Assembly: GCA_945888625.1 (NCBI GenBank)
Contig: CAMDAH010000007.1
Coordinates: 1 to 64,000, forward strand
Source of the DNA: Chryseobacterium gleum
Lineage (GTDB): Bacteria > Bacteroidota > Bacteroidia > Flavobacteriales_D > Crocinitomicaceae
Reading direction: 5' to 3'
Length of the DNA: 64,000 nt
The notes below the pieces were generated by a model that saw nothing but the letters and a program-made list of their open reading frames with translations, did no database searches and was not told where the DNA came from. Numbering within the stretch: position 1 is the stretch's first letter; every line of letters starts with the position of its first letter. This document shows positions 47,453 through 57,067 of the stretch, piece after piece. A program made the translations under genes and the position numbers.

Positions 47453-48697
47453 TTAGTTTCGTTTTACACCTAGCATGCGATTAACCATTTTCAAATAAAC
47501 AAATATATCATTAGGATGACCAATTTTATCAATAAATGACCTATCTATTCCACCTCGCTTGGCATTAAACATATCGATAAGTTGAACGTCACTACTGCGA
47601 TTATTTCCAATACGAACAATAACAATTTTTCTAGACGGAATTGCGATAATAAATTGGCCTTTCAATCCATTACAACAAAGTACTTTTTCATAACCATCAA
47701 AATAAATCCAAAAATGCAAACCATAACGTTGATTTTTAATGCCCTCTTTGGTAGATAAATCAGCATAAGCGAAGGCCTCATTCATGTAGGACTCACTGAC
47801 AATGTTTTTTCCGTTAAAACTTCCTTTATTCACCATTAGCGAGCCAACACGGGCAAAATCTCTAGCCGTGGCATAAAAACAACAAAAAGATTTTTCATCA
47901 CCATTCAACTTATCCGTACTCCAATAAGCTGCGTTTTCTGCTCCTAAAGGTTTCCATAACTTTAAGGAAGCGTAATTCGATAAGCTCGTACCGGTTGCTT
48001 TTTGAATAACATACCCCAACAACTGAGTGTTTCCACTTTGATAATTAAACCTTAGCCCAGGCGAATCAACCACTCGCTGTCGCATTAATAAACTTCTTAA
48101 ATTATTGGTATAGTAACCCTCCGCATTATCAGACAGCGGATTTGAACCACTTTCACTCCACTCTAAACCCGAAGACATCGTTAAAAGATGGCGAAGCGTT
48201 AGCGATTTTCTACCATACGCGGTAAATGTTGGTAAATATTTGGCTACTGGGTCGTCAATACTTTTTATTTTTTTTTCATCTAGCGCAATACCTACTAATA
48301 AACTAACAATTGATTTTGATAATGAAAAAGAGTTAGACAATTTATTGTCGCGGTGTTCTTTCCAATACTTCTCATAAACAAGCGTATCATTTTGAAGAAC
48401 AATAAAAGCCCTACTGCCATAATCTTGGTGGTACTTCTCCTCTTCAGCGGAAAGCGACATTGCTGAAGTTTTTGTGCTGTTGCCCCACGAAATTGGTTTA
48501 CTTACAGGGATTATACGTTTATTAAAACTATCTAAATCGTATATCCCAGGACTAGCTCGTCCTTGCAAATACGTTTGAAATATTCCCTCGTATAAATATG
48601 TTTTGCCGGAAAGTAAAATAAACACATTAAGCACTAAGATGACGTAAAAAAAAACAATTCCAAGGTGCTTTACCGCAAAAATTAGTGCTTTTCTCAT
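47453..48697 (-). CDS. Serine hydrolase, class C beta-lactamase-like
   Basis: SFSLSKSIVSLL (SxxK), YQSGNTQLLGYV (YxN-like), single N-terminal TM. Confidence 0.88.
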   Translation of the reverse strand: MRKALIFAVKHLGIVFFYVILVLNVFILLSGKTYLYEGIFQTYLQGRASPGIYDLDSFNKRIIPVSKPISWGNSTKTSAMSLSAEEEKYHQDYGSRAFIVLQNDTLVYEKYWKEHRDNKLSNSFSLSKSIVSLLVGIALDEKKIKSIDDPVAKYLPTFTAYGRKSLTLRHLLTMSSGLEWSESGSNPLSDNAEGYYTNNLRSLLMRQRVVDSPGLRFNYQSGNTQLLGYVIQKATGTSLSNYASLKLWKPLGAENAAYWSTDKLNGDEKSFCCFYATARDFARVGSLMVNKGSFNGKNIVSESYMNEAFAYADLSTKEGIKNQRYGLHFWIYFDGYEKVLCCNGLKGQFIIAIPSRKIVIVRIGNNRSSDVQLIDMFNAKRGGIDRSFIDKIGHPNDIFVYLKMVNRMLGVKRN

Positions 48698-49401
48698 GCC
48701 TTACTTATTAGCTGGAAATTAAATGATTTAGCCATATTGGCCACTAACTTATTAGTTAATTCATCCATTTCGACTTTACCGCCAAGTTCGTTTGCCATCG
48801 AAGTAACTGCTTTATCTGGAATACCACATGGAACTATATGATTAAAGTACGATAAATCCGGGTTTACATTAAACCCTAAACCATGCATAGTAACCCAACG
48901 AGAACTTTTTACACCCATTGCACAAATTTTTCTTGCCTTTTTTGTTTTTGCATCAAGCCATACACCAGTTTGACCTGCCATGCGTTCACTTTCGATGCCA
49001 TAGGCCAGTAAAGTATTGATAACCGCCTCTTCTAAAAAGCGCATGTATTTATGAATATCTGTAAAAAACTGTTCTAAATCAAAAATTGGGTAAACGACCA
49101 GCTGGCCGGGACCGTGGTAGGTGATATCCCCACCTCGATTTATTTTGTAAAATGACGCTTGATATTCCAACAATTGATTTTTATCCAGCAATAAATGTTC
49201 TTCTTTTCCACTTTTCCCTAAAGTAAACACATGGGGGTGTTCGCAAATCAACAGATGGTTTTTGGGTAAAACGGCAGTCTTTTCGTTCCTATTTTTAATC
49301 TTAAGTGCTATGGCTTCGTTAAATAAAACTTCCTGGTAAGCCCATGCCTGTTCGTAGTCTATTAGACCAAGACGGTGAATAATTACCCTGGTTTCTTCCA
49401 T
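48694..49401 (-). CDS. lipB: Lipoyl(octanoyl) transferase
   Basis: INRGGDITYHGPGQLVVYPIFDL, GVWLDAKTKKARKICAMGVKSSRWVTMHG. ATG at 49401 preferred over the TTG at 49404. Confidence 0.94.
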   Translation of the reverse strand: MEETRVIIHRLGLIDYEQAWAYQEVLFNEAIALKIKNRNEKTAVLPKNHLLICEHPHVFTLGKSGKEEHLLLDKNQLLEYQASFYKINRGGDITYHGPGQLVVYPIFDLEQFFTDIHKYMRFLEEAVINTLLAYGIESERMAGQTGVWLDAKTKKARKICAMGVKSSRWVTMHGLGFNVNPDLSYFNHIVPCGIPDKAVTSMANELGGKVEMDELTNKLVANMAKSFNFQLISKA

Positions 49402-50384
49402 CAAAAATCAGCTAACTCACTTTTTAAATAGTCAATAATATCAATATCCATGATGTCTACTTTATTCAAATCACATAGATAATAAGAGGCCCAATCGACT
49501 ACATGAATAAAATATAAAGCACGCTCAATCATCGTATCCCCTTTTGCGTCAAGAATAAAAACCTCAGCCGACTTTTTCTTAATCGCATCCACGGTTATTT
49601 GAAATCTTTTAGCATTGCGCGGATGCACATCAACTGTCCGAAAAAAGACTGGTGCAAAACGCGTATCTCCTCCCCCCCAACCAACAAGCTCGTTGTGATT
49701 CATTTCAGGTATAACATGGTGCCAACCGAGGTACTTTGCATTTTCGTTAAATTGCTGCCTAGCTCTAACTACAACACCTTCATACTTGGTTTCCGCATAA
49801 TAAACGCCCACTTTTTTGTACAAATAATCGGCTAACTTCCTTCCAATTAATTGAATATCTTCACTTTCTTTCGACAACAACGCTGAAGCCTTATGAATTG
49901 AATTTAAACAATCAGGTAAAATGAAAGCTTGCACGACAAGATAGTGTAGCAACTGAACCAACGAAAAGGCTAAAGCACTTCGCGGAGGATTCCCACCTGG
50001 GACAATAATGCAATCGTACATGTTTTTTTTACAGAAACCCGCTAGATTTCCACCACTTGTAATTCCGATAATATGACATCCCTTCTCATGCGCCTGATCT
50101 ATTGCCATCGTTGTCTCCTCGGTATTACCAGAATACGAGCAACCTATAACTAGGGTATCCTTGCCAGCGAAAGCGGGTAATACATACTCGTTCACACATG
50201 TTATTGGCACATTGATTTCATCTTGCGTCCAGTTTTGAACAATTTTAGCACCAATTCCAGACCCTCCTAAACCACAAATAATAATGTTTTTTATTTCATT
50301 TTTTGGTTTGGAAAAAACACTTGATTCGCCAATTTTTATGGCCTCTAGTAAGTTATTTGGAAAAGCTTCAATCAACGTTTTCAT
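49401..50384 (-). CDS. SIS-domain protein, bifunctional phosphoglucose/phosphomannose isomerase family
   Basis: IICGLGGSGIGAKIV, GCSYSGNTEETT, PEMNHNELVGW. Confidence 0.85.
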   Translation of the reverse strand: MKTLIEAFPNNLLEAIKIGESSVFSKPKNEIKNIIICGLGGSGIGAKIVQNWTQDEINVPITCVNEYVLPAFAGKDTLVIGCSYSGNTEETTMAIDQAHEKGCHIIGITSGGNLAGFCKKNMYDCIIVPGGNPPRSALAFSLVQLLHYLVVQAFILPDCLNSIHKASALLSKESEDIQLIGRKLADYLYKKVGVYYAETKYEGVVVRARQQFNENAKYLGWHHVIPEMNHNELVGWGGGDTRFAPVFFRTVDVHPRNAKRFQITVDAIKKKSAEVFILDAKGDTMIERALYFIHVVDWASYYLCDLNKVDIMDIDIIDYLKSELADF

Positions 50385-50399
50385 AGTGTAATTTATATA

Positions 50400-51941
50400 T
50401 TAAAGTGGTATATTTCCGTGCTTTTTGAAAGGGAGATTTTCTGACTTTTTTTCAAGCATTTTAAAACTTGCAATTAAAATTTTACGTGTTTCTTCCGGCA
50501 AAATCACATCGTCAATTATTCCTCTTTCTGCCGCCCTATATGGATTAGCAAATAATGAAGCGTACTCGGCTTCTTTTTCAAGTAATTTTTCAGCAGGAAC
50601 AGCGGCACTCGCAATTTCCTTTTTAAAAATAATTTCCGCAGCCCCTTTTGCTCCCATCACAGCAATCTCAGCGGTTGGCCACGCAAAATTCAAATCGGCT
50701 CCTAAGGTTTTGGAATTCATTACGCAATAAGCTCCCCCGTATGCTTTACGGGTGATGACTGTAATCCTCGGAACAGTGGCCTCTGCAAAAGCATAGAGTA
50801 ATTTTGCGCCATGCGTAATAATTCCGTTCCACTCTTGATCAGTTCCAGGAAGGAAACCTGGCACGTCTTCGATTACTAATAATGGAATATTAAAAGAGTC
50901 ACAAAAGCGAACGAATCGCGCTCCTTTTCGAGAGGCGTCAATATCTAAAACTCCAGCAAGCGAAGCCGGTTGGTTGGCAACTACACCAATTGTTTTTCCT
51001 GCCAAACGAGCAAATCCTACCACTATATTCTTAGCAAAATCAATATGAACCTCCCGAAATGTATCATCATCAATAAGACAATCAATTATTTTTCTTGAAT
51101 CGTACGGCATATTTACATTTTCAGGTAGCACCGTCTTAATTTGCTCTAACTTAGCATTTGCAAAATCAACCACCGAAGGAACAGGCGATGTTTCGTAAGC
51201 ATTTTGCGGAAGATAGGAAATTAAATCCCTCACTTTTTTAAGGCAATCCACATCATTCGCTGCGGTAAAATGATTCACCCCTGATTTTTCGGCATGCGTT
51301 TTTGCACCACCTAAATCCTCTGAAGACACCTCCTCGTGCGTTACCGTTTTAACCACATTTGGTCCAGTTACAAACATGTACGAAGTTTCCTCCACCATGA
51401 ATATAAAATCGGTAAGTGCTGGCGAATAGACTGCTCCCCCTGCACAAGGACCCATAATAACTGATATTTGCGGAATTACACCTGATGCCCTTGTATTTCG
51501 AAAAAATATATCTGCATAGCCACTCAAGGAAACGACACCCTCTTGAATTCGTGCGCCACCTGAGTCATTCAATCCAATAATTGGAGCGCCATTCTTCATT
51601 GCCATATCCATTAATCGGCAAATTTTAGCGGCATGTGTTTCGGATAAAGATCCGCCAAGCACCGTAAAATCTTGTGAAAACACATAAATTAATCGCCCAA
51701 AAATAGTTCCGTGCCCAGTAATTACTCCATCACCCGGAATGCGTTGATTTTCAAGTCCAAATGTACTTGCTCGATGCTCTACTAGGGCTCCTAATTCATT
51801 GAATGAACCTTCGTCCAGTAACAAGGTAACCCTTTCGCGCGCGCTTAGTTTTCCCTGCTCATGTTGCTTATTAATTCTAGCCTCTCCGCCCCCTAAGGAA
51901 GCAAGATTTCGCTTTTCCAATAATATTTTGTTTTTATCCAT
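50400..51941 (-). CDS. Acyl-CoA carboxylase carboxyltransferase (beta) subunit
   Basis: GLNDSGGARIQEGVVSLSGYADIF, GPCAGGAVYSPALTDFIFMV, DVPGFLPGTDQEW. Confidence 0.93.
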   Translation of the reverse strand: MDKNKILLEKRNLASLGGGEARINKQHEQGKLSARERVTLLLDEGSFNELGALVEHRASTFGLENQRIPGDGVITGHGTIFGRLIYVFSQDFTVLGGSLSETHAAKICRLMDMAMKNGAPIIGLNDSGGARIQEGVVSLSGYADIFFRNTRASGVIPQISVIMGPCAGGAVYSPALTDFIFMVEETSYMFVTGPNVVKTVTHEEVSSEDLGGAKTHAEKSGVNHFTAANDVDCLKKVRDLISYLPQNAYETSPVPSVVDFANAKLEQIKTVLPENVNMPYDSRKIIDCLIDDDTFREVHIDFAKNIVVGFARLAGKTIGVVANQPASLAGVLDIDASRKGARFVRFCDSFNIPLLVIEDVPGFLPGTDQEWNGIITHGAKLLYAFAEATVPRITVITRKAYGGAYCVMNSKTLGADLNFAWPTAEIAVMGAKGAAEIIFKKEIASAAVPAEKLLEKEAEYASLFANPYRAAERGIIDDVILPEETRKILIASFKMLEKKSENLPFKKHGNIPL

Positions 51942-51999
51942 GTTTAATCGACATCAAAAATACAAGATTTTTTCGCGATACGATAATTGAAAATTGAAA

Positions 52000-52584
52000 T
52001 TAGCGGTGTTGTCTCTTTGTAAAAGGCACAAATACTGTCAATCCGATTCCCGTTAAAAAAAGAAAGACAATAATTGACTCTGCATAGAGACCAAAATTGA
52101 CAATTGCTAAAACAAATCCCATAAAAGCCAAACGAACTTGAGCTTGCTGCAAAGCACGTTTTAAATTATCCTGCTTAAGCTCATCAGTTTGGTTTTGCTT
52201 CTGTTCCGTTTTTATTTTCATCCATTCTGCAAAAAATAATAGTGGAATTAATACCAAACCCTGTTGAATACCCATGTCCTCGAAACTCAAAAAATTCACA
52301 AAGCCAGCGACCGGATTGAAATCGGTGGTAATTTGAAAATTAATCAATAAAACAACGGATAATTCGAAAAGAAAGAGCAACATACTTTTAGCCAAATAAA
52401 TGCCCTTTTCATTTTTAGATAAATGGCTGTTTTTAAACCGAACCAGTAAAAAAAGTTGCTTTACTAATTGATCTAATAATAAATAAAGTGCAATGAAATA
52501 AAACCCCCAATTCCAAAAGAAAAAACCTGCGAGTGGAAGCGCCACATCGCCAATTAACACAGCTATTTTTTCCTGACTTTTCAA
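52000..52584 (-). CDS. Hypothetical membrane protein
   Basis: Multiple TM segments; 4-nt overlap with the upstream TPR gene. Confidence 0.7.
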   Translation of the reverse strand: MKSQEKIAVLIGDVALPLAGFFFWNWGFYFIALYLLLDQLVKQLFLLVRFKNSHLSKNEKGIYLAKSMLLFLFELSVVLLINFQITTDFNPVAGFVNFLSFEDMGIQQGLVLIPLLFFAEWMKIKTEQKQNQTDELKQDNLKRALQQAQVRLAFMGFVLAIVNFGLYAESIIVFLFLTGIGLTVFVPFTKRQHR

Positions 52585-53582
52585 CGTCTCTTTTTTAAGA
52601 CAGCCACCCTTTCTTTTGTTAATTCAAAATCGGGATTAATCTTTAATACTTTAGCATAAGAAAACAACGCTTTCGAAAACTCTTTTTTATCCTCGTAAAT
52701 TAAACCAACATTATGGTTAGACTCAACATGACGAGGCTCTATCGCTAGCACCTCGTTGTAAAAATACAAAGCGCTGTCTATGTCTATGTCCGTAAACTGT
52801 TTGATGTAACCCAGCTGAAAATAGGCTTCATAATAAGTACTGTCGATTTTTATCATCTTTCTGTAAATACTTTTTGCCTCATTCTCTTGGCCAAAAATTT
52901 CTTTAGCATAAGCCAAAGCATACAGACAGTCTGGATTAGTTGGCTGCAACTGAGTTGCTGTTGTGTAGTATTGAATACAAATTGGATTTTTTTCATACTG
53001 GTATAAGGCCCCTAACATAAGATAGCCACCGTAAAATTTTGAATCTTGTTGCACCGCTGTTTCGTAAGAGGATATCGCTAATTTTGTATTCCCTAACATC
53101 CTGTAATTACTACCTTTTAAAACGTAAGCATTACGATATCGCGGATTAATCTTGAGTGCACGATTTATGAACTTAAATGAATTGTCGAAATCTTGACGTA
53201 AAGTAAATGTCATTGCCATGCCAACAAGTGCCCTTGTATTCTTGGCATCTTGTTTAATTAATTTTTGATAATGGTATTGTGCTTTTGAAATATCCGAATT
53301 TTGAATAGCCGGATTATTACAAATGGCATCGGCATAAAGCATCCTTGTATCTGCTCGAGCGCTATCTAATCTAAAGGCCCTTGCAGCATCCGCAATTAAA
53401 ACATCATACTGAAAATTCCCTAAGGCAAACTCGCCATGACGAACCAATAGATCAACACTGTCGGGATAAATTATTATTAAACTATCGAGTGAAACAGCTG
53501 ATTCTTCCGATTTTTTTCCTTTTTGGTTACAAGAACTAACAACTATCAAGAAAATAAATAAATTAATAAATAACCATTTCAT
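52581..53582 (-). CDS. Tetratricopeptide-repeat lipoprotein
   Basis: Lipobox VVSSCN; repeated TPR patterns such as ALKINPRYRNAYVLKGSNYRMLGNTKLAISSYETAV. Confidence 0.88.
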   Translation of the reverse strand: MKWLFINLFIFLIVVSSCNQKGKKSEESAVSLDSLIIIYPDSVDLLVRHGEFALGNFQYDVLIADAARAFRLDSARADTRMLYADAICNNPAIQNSDISKAQYHYQKLIKQDAKNTRALVGMAMTFTLRQDFDNSFKFINRALKINPRYRNAYVLKGSNYRMLGNTKLAISSYETAVQQDSKFYGGYLMLGALYQYEKNPICIQYYTTATQLQPTNPDCLYALAYAKEIFGQENEAKSIYRKMIKIDSTYYEAYFQLGYIKQFTDIDIDSALYFYNEVLAIEPRHVESNHNVGLIYEDKKEFSKALFSYAKVLKINPDFELTKERVAVLKKRR

Positions 53583-53600
53583 AGAAACAAAGGTAAGTAT

Positions 53601-53629
53601 TTTGTGTTGAGAGTTTATTATTACTTTTG
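53601..53629 (+). promoter_or_regulatory. Candidate promoter for 53645 small protein
   Basis: TTTG (53601-53604), 17 nt, TACTTTTG (53622-53629), ATG at 53645; same 17-nt spacing as at 46033-46061. Confidence 0.5.
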
Positions 53630-53644
53630 TAACGTATTTAAATT

Positions 53645-53890
53645 ATGAATAATAAAATTTTCTTTCTAGTAGCAATTGCGATTATTCTAAACAATTCTTT
53701 GTTTAGCCAAGGATGTTCTCAATGTCGTTTAATGGCGGAACAAGGTTTGGCAATGGAGGAAACTGCCTTTGGTTCGAACATCAATAGCGGGATATTGTAT
53801 TTGATGCTTATTCCTTATTTTTTATTGCTATTTCTGTTTCGTCATCAACTAATTGGGCTATTCAAAAAGTTGAGAAAGTCGAACAATTAA
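53645..53890 (+). CDS. Small membrane protein with CxxC motif
   Basis: 81 aa: N-terminal signal/TM, CSQCRLMAEQGLAMEE, second TM ILYLMLIPYFLLLFLF. Confidence 0.78.
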   Translation: MNNKIFFLVAIAIILNNSLFSQGCSQCRLMAEQGLAMEETAFGSNINSGILYLMLIPYFLLLFLFRHQLIGLFKKLRKSNN

Positions 53891-54919
53891 TTATTCCCAA
53901 AACACCGTTATTTTCCCGATTGATTTGCCACTTTCAAGAAAATCATGTGCCGCAGCGATGTCTTTTACATCATATACTTTACCAACCTGAGGAATTAATT
54001 GTTCTTTTTCAAAAAGCGCCATCACTGCCTGTAAACATTCTTGAACGACGTGGGGCTTATTGTCTGCAATTTTCAACATGTTTATCCCCAAAATACTTTT
54101 GGAACGCATCATAAACGCCACAGGCATAAACAATCCCATTTTACGCAAGAAAGATACTTTAGAAAAAATTCCCCAACGACCGCTCAACAATTCAGCACCT
54201 CCAAATAAGAAAAGTCGCCCACCTGCGCCCAATAGTCGCAAATCTTTTTTTACCGTTGATCCCCCCACAGCATTAAAACTAATGTCTAATCTTCTATCTT
54301 TCAACAACATGAAAATTTCCTTCTCATATTCCTTCTCCGTATAGTTAATCGTATAATCAGCACCCAATTCGAGTGCTACTCTTTCTTTCTCCGCGCTACT
54401 CACCTTTGCAATAACCGTAGCGCCAGCGATTTTAGCAAGTTGGATTAACAGTGACCCAACGCCACCAGCGGCAGCATGAACTAAAACCCAATCGTTCTTG
54501 CGAATAGTTGAAATATAGTCCGACATGTAATAGGCTGTTACCGCTTGGGTACTTAAAGCCATTGCCACCTCAGCTTTTATATTTGAAATAGTTATTACAG
54601 CATGCCGTTTTGTGACCACTTTTTTTGCGTAGGCACCAAAACGACTAAATGCTAGAACACGTTGACCAACAAGTTCATCATTATCTCTTCCACCAACCTC
54701 AATTATAGTCCCAACAAGTTCGTAGCCAATTACACAAGGCAAAGGTGGTGCTTCACGGTATAAGCCCCTTCTAGCCATTACATCCGCATAATTTAAACCA
54801 AAAGCTTCCGAATCAATTAGTACCTCATCTTCTTTTAAGTTAGGAAGGGTTACCTCCTGAAAAGAAAAAGCCTTCGTTGGCAAACCTGTTTTTGTTAATA
54901 CTACCGCCTTTGTATTCAT
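53891..54919 (-). CDS. Medium-chain zinc-type dehydrogenase/quinone oxidoreductase family
   Basis: FGLNYADVMARRGLY, VHAAAGGVGSLLIQLAKIAGATVIA Rossmann motif. Confidence 0.9.
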   Translation of the reverse strand: MNTKAVVLTKTGLPTKAFSFQEVTLPNLKEDEVLIDSEAFGLNYADVMARRGLYREAPPLPCVIGYELVGTIIEVGGRDNDELVGQRVLAFSRFGAYAKKVVTKRHAVITISNIKAEVAMALSTQAVTAYYMSDYISTIRKNDWVLVHAAAGGVGSLLIQLAKIAGATVIAKVSSAEKERVALELGADYTINYTEKEYEKEIFMLLKDRRLDISFNAVGGSTVKKDLRLLGAGGRLFLFGGAELLSGRWGIFSKVSFLRKMGLFMPVAFMMRSKSILGINMLKIADNKPHVVQECLQAVMALFEKEQLIPQVGKVYDVKDIAAAHDFLESGKSIGKITVFWE

Positions 54920-55416
54920 TTTTTAATTTTAGTGTTATTAATTAATACAAAACGCAGACTAATAAAAAGATTATTCGCTTCAAACGATGTAGCTGGTTTA
55001 TTACTTAACAACTGATACCCTGTCTGTGCATGCAACTGCCATATTTTGTAACCAATCAAAGGCGTAAAGCCAATTCGTGTGTTATTAAAATCAGTGCGTA
55101 AGAGAAGTGACCCACCAAATGTAAATCCCACGTTACTCGACTTATACCAATAGCCTAAATCGTAACCCAGGACATTATTTATAAAATCATAATTTAAACC
55201 AATATTTACAGCATGGGTTTTTGGTTTTCTGAATTGTAACTCTTTCCACTGTCGCTCCCCTCCGAGTTCTGCAATAATAAACTTCCCTTTTTGAAGTCCA
55301 AAATAAGGCCCGTTTTTTACAATGGTCATGTTTTTCTTTTCAAAAAACCCTTTTCTTTGGGCGTTACAAAACTGGGAAATCCAACAAAATAAAAGAATTA
55401 AAAAAACTTTTTCCAT
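54916..55416 (-). CDS. Hypothetical exported (beta-barrel-like) protein
   Basis: Signal peptide ending CNAQ; alternating beta-rich pattern; 4-nt overlap with the dehydrogenase. Confidence 0.7.
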   Translation of the reverse strand: MEKVFLILLFCWISQFCNAQRKGFFEKKNMTIVKNGPYFGLQKGKFIIAELGGERQWKELQFRKPKTHAVNIGLNYDFINNVLGYDLGYWYKSSNVGFTFGGSLLLRTDFNNTRIGFTPLIGYKIWQLHAQTGYQLLSNKPATSFEANNLFISLRFVLINNTKIKK

Positions 55417-55538
55417 TACTATAAATTTTATCTTTTACAATGTAAATAGTTTGTCGAAATTACTAAAAGGAAGCCAAATAAATTTGTTTGTCAATTTTAT
55501 TACGAACTTTGATTAGTATTAACTTATTTGTTTTTTAG

Positions 55539-55988
55539 TTGAGCCTAATTTCTCCATACAATGAAAGCTACTTCATGCAAAAAGCCCTGTTTGAGGCCGA
55601 GCATGCGTATTCACTAAACGAGGTGCCCGTTGGTGCTATTATTGTTTGTAATAATCAAATAATAGGTAAAGGTCACAATTTAACGGAAACATTAAACGAT
55701 GTGACTGCGCATGCTGAAATGCAAGCAATTACCGCGGCTGCTTCATTTTTAGGGGGTAAATACCTTAAGGGTTGCACGTTATACGTAACACTCGAACCTT
55801 GTGTAATGTGCGCTGGCGCTTTGTATTGGTCTCAAATCGAAAAAGTGGTTTTTGGTACACGTGACGAAAAAAAGGGCGCTTGTCAACACCTACCTTCTTT
55901 GTTTCATCCTACGACCTTAGTAACTAATGGAGCGCTAGAAGCGGATTGTTCCGCCATATTAAAACGATTCTTTAAAGATAAACGTTGA
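55539..55988 (+). CDS. tadA: tRNA-specific adenosine deaminase
   Basis: HAEMQAI and EPCVMCAGALYWSQIEKVVFGTRDEKKGA. Start at TTG 55539 or ATG 55575 unresolved. Confidence 0.9.
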   Translation: MSLISPYNESYFMQKALFEAEHAYSLNEVPVGAIIVCNNQIIGKGHNLTETLNDVTAHAEMQAITAAASFLGGKYLKGCTLYVTLEPCVMCAGALYWSQIEKVVFGTRDEKKGACQHLPSLFHPTTLVTNGALEADCSAILKRFFKDKR

Positions 55989-56043
55989 ACGGAATTCCTT
56001 TCTGATTTGATGACATTTCCTTATATTTGCCTAAAAAAGATAG

Positions 56044-56481
56044 TTGAGTAACAATCCCATTTCAATAAACAATGCCCCTAAACCTGTTGGTTTATACCCC
56101 CATGCTCGTCGTGTAGGGAATTTACTTTTTTTATCCGGCGTTGGTCCGCGCGTGGCCGGTTCAGATGCAACAGACTCTGTGGTACCCGGTTTGACCTTGG
56201 ATAAAAATGGAAATTTTCTGACGTTTGACTTCGAAGCACAATGCCGAAGTGTGTTTGAAAACGTGCGAGTAATACTCGAAGCATCTGGATCTAGTTGGGA
56301 AGAGTTAGTTGATGTGACTGTTTTTTTAGTTGACATGAAACGTGATTTTCAAATCTACAATCGTTTATATGCCGAATATTTCAAAGACAATCAGCCGTGT
56401 CGGACAACTGTAGAAATTAATGCTTTACCGACACCAATAGCCATAGAATTAAAATGTGTTGCTTCAATTAACCAATTATGA
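56044..56481 (+). CDS. RidA-family protein (2-aminomuconate-deaminase-like)
   Basis: YPHARRVGNLLFLSGVGPR, TVEINALPTPIAIELKCVA; TTG start with TATATTTG at 56022-56029. Confidence 0.85.
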   Translation: MSNNPISINNAPKPVGLYPHARRVGNLLFLSGVGPRVAGSDATDSVVPGLTLDKNGNFLTFDFEAQCRSVFENVRVILEASGSSWEELVDVTVFLVDMKRDFQIYNRLYAEYFKDNQPCRTTVEINALPTPIAIELKCVASINQL

Positions 56482-57059
56482 TCGGATTTACTATTAGATG
56501 CCTCTTGGCTTTAATCGCTGTATTCTTCAATGTTTACCTGTTTTTTACTGGCTCTTGGGGATGGGGAATATTCTTGATTTTCATAACAGCCCTTATTATT
56601 TTGTCGTTTTTTAGAAATGAAAACATGATTTTAGCGCTAAATCAAATGCGAACAGGGAATCAAGAAAAAGCCAAGAAATATATCAATAGAATAAGTGCCC
56701 CCCAATTTCTTCCTCGCAAGCAACATGCCTACGTTTTATACCTTCAAGCGGTTATGAATGCGCAAGAGCTCGGATTTGGTGGCAGTGAAGTTTTGCTAAG
56801 AAAAGCGCTGCATTTAGGGCTAAGGACTTCAGAAGACAATGCTGTGGCAAGAATGCATTTATCGAGTATCTGCGCGCAAACAGGTAGAAAAGCAGAAGCA
56901 GTTTCTTTATTAACTGAAGCCAAAAAGTTAGATAAATCGGGAATGATGAAAGACCAAATAAAAACCATGCAACAGCAGTTGCAAATGGCTCCTTCAAAAA
57001 ACCAAATGCGCATGGCACAAATGATGGGGGGTAGAAAAAAATCACCCAAAATGCGCTAA
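56478..57059 (+). CDS. Membrane protein with TPR-like cytoplasmic region
   Basis: Two N-terminal TM segments then TPR-like helices; 4-nt overlap with RidA gene. Confidence 0.72.
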   Translation: MIGFTIRCLLALIAVFFNVYLFFTGSWGWGIFLIFITALIILSFFRNENMILALNQMRTGNQEKAKKYINRISAPQFLPRKQHAYVLYLQAVMNAQELGFGGSEVLLRKALHLGLRTSEDNAVARMHLSSICAQTGRKAEAVSLLTEAKKLDKSGMMKDQIKTMQQQLQMAPSKNQMRMAQMMGGRKKSPKMR

Positions 57060-57067
57060 GCAGGAAA

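Noticed and set aside
56044-56481. RidA gene as part of a tryptophan/2-aminomuconate degradation cluster
   Set aside because: Neighbours (TPR membrane protein, methyltransferase, tadA) do not belong to that pathway; the ALDH at 12499 is distant and ALDH7-like.
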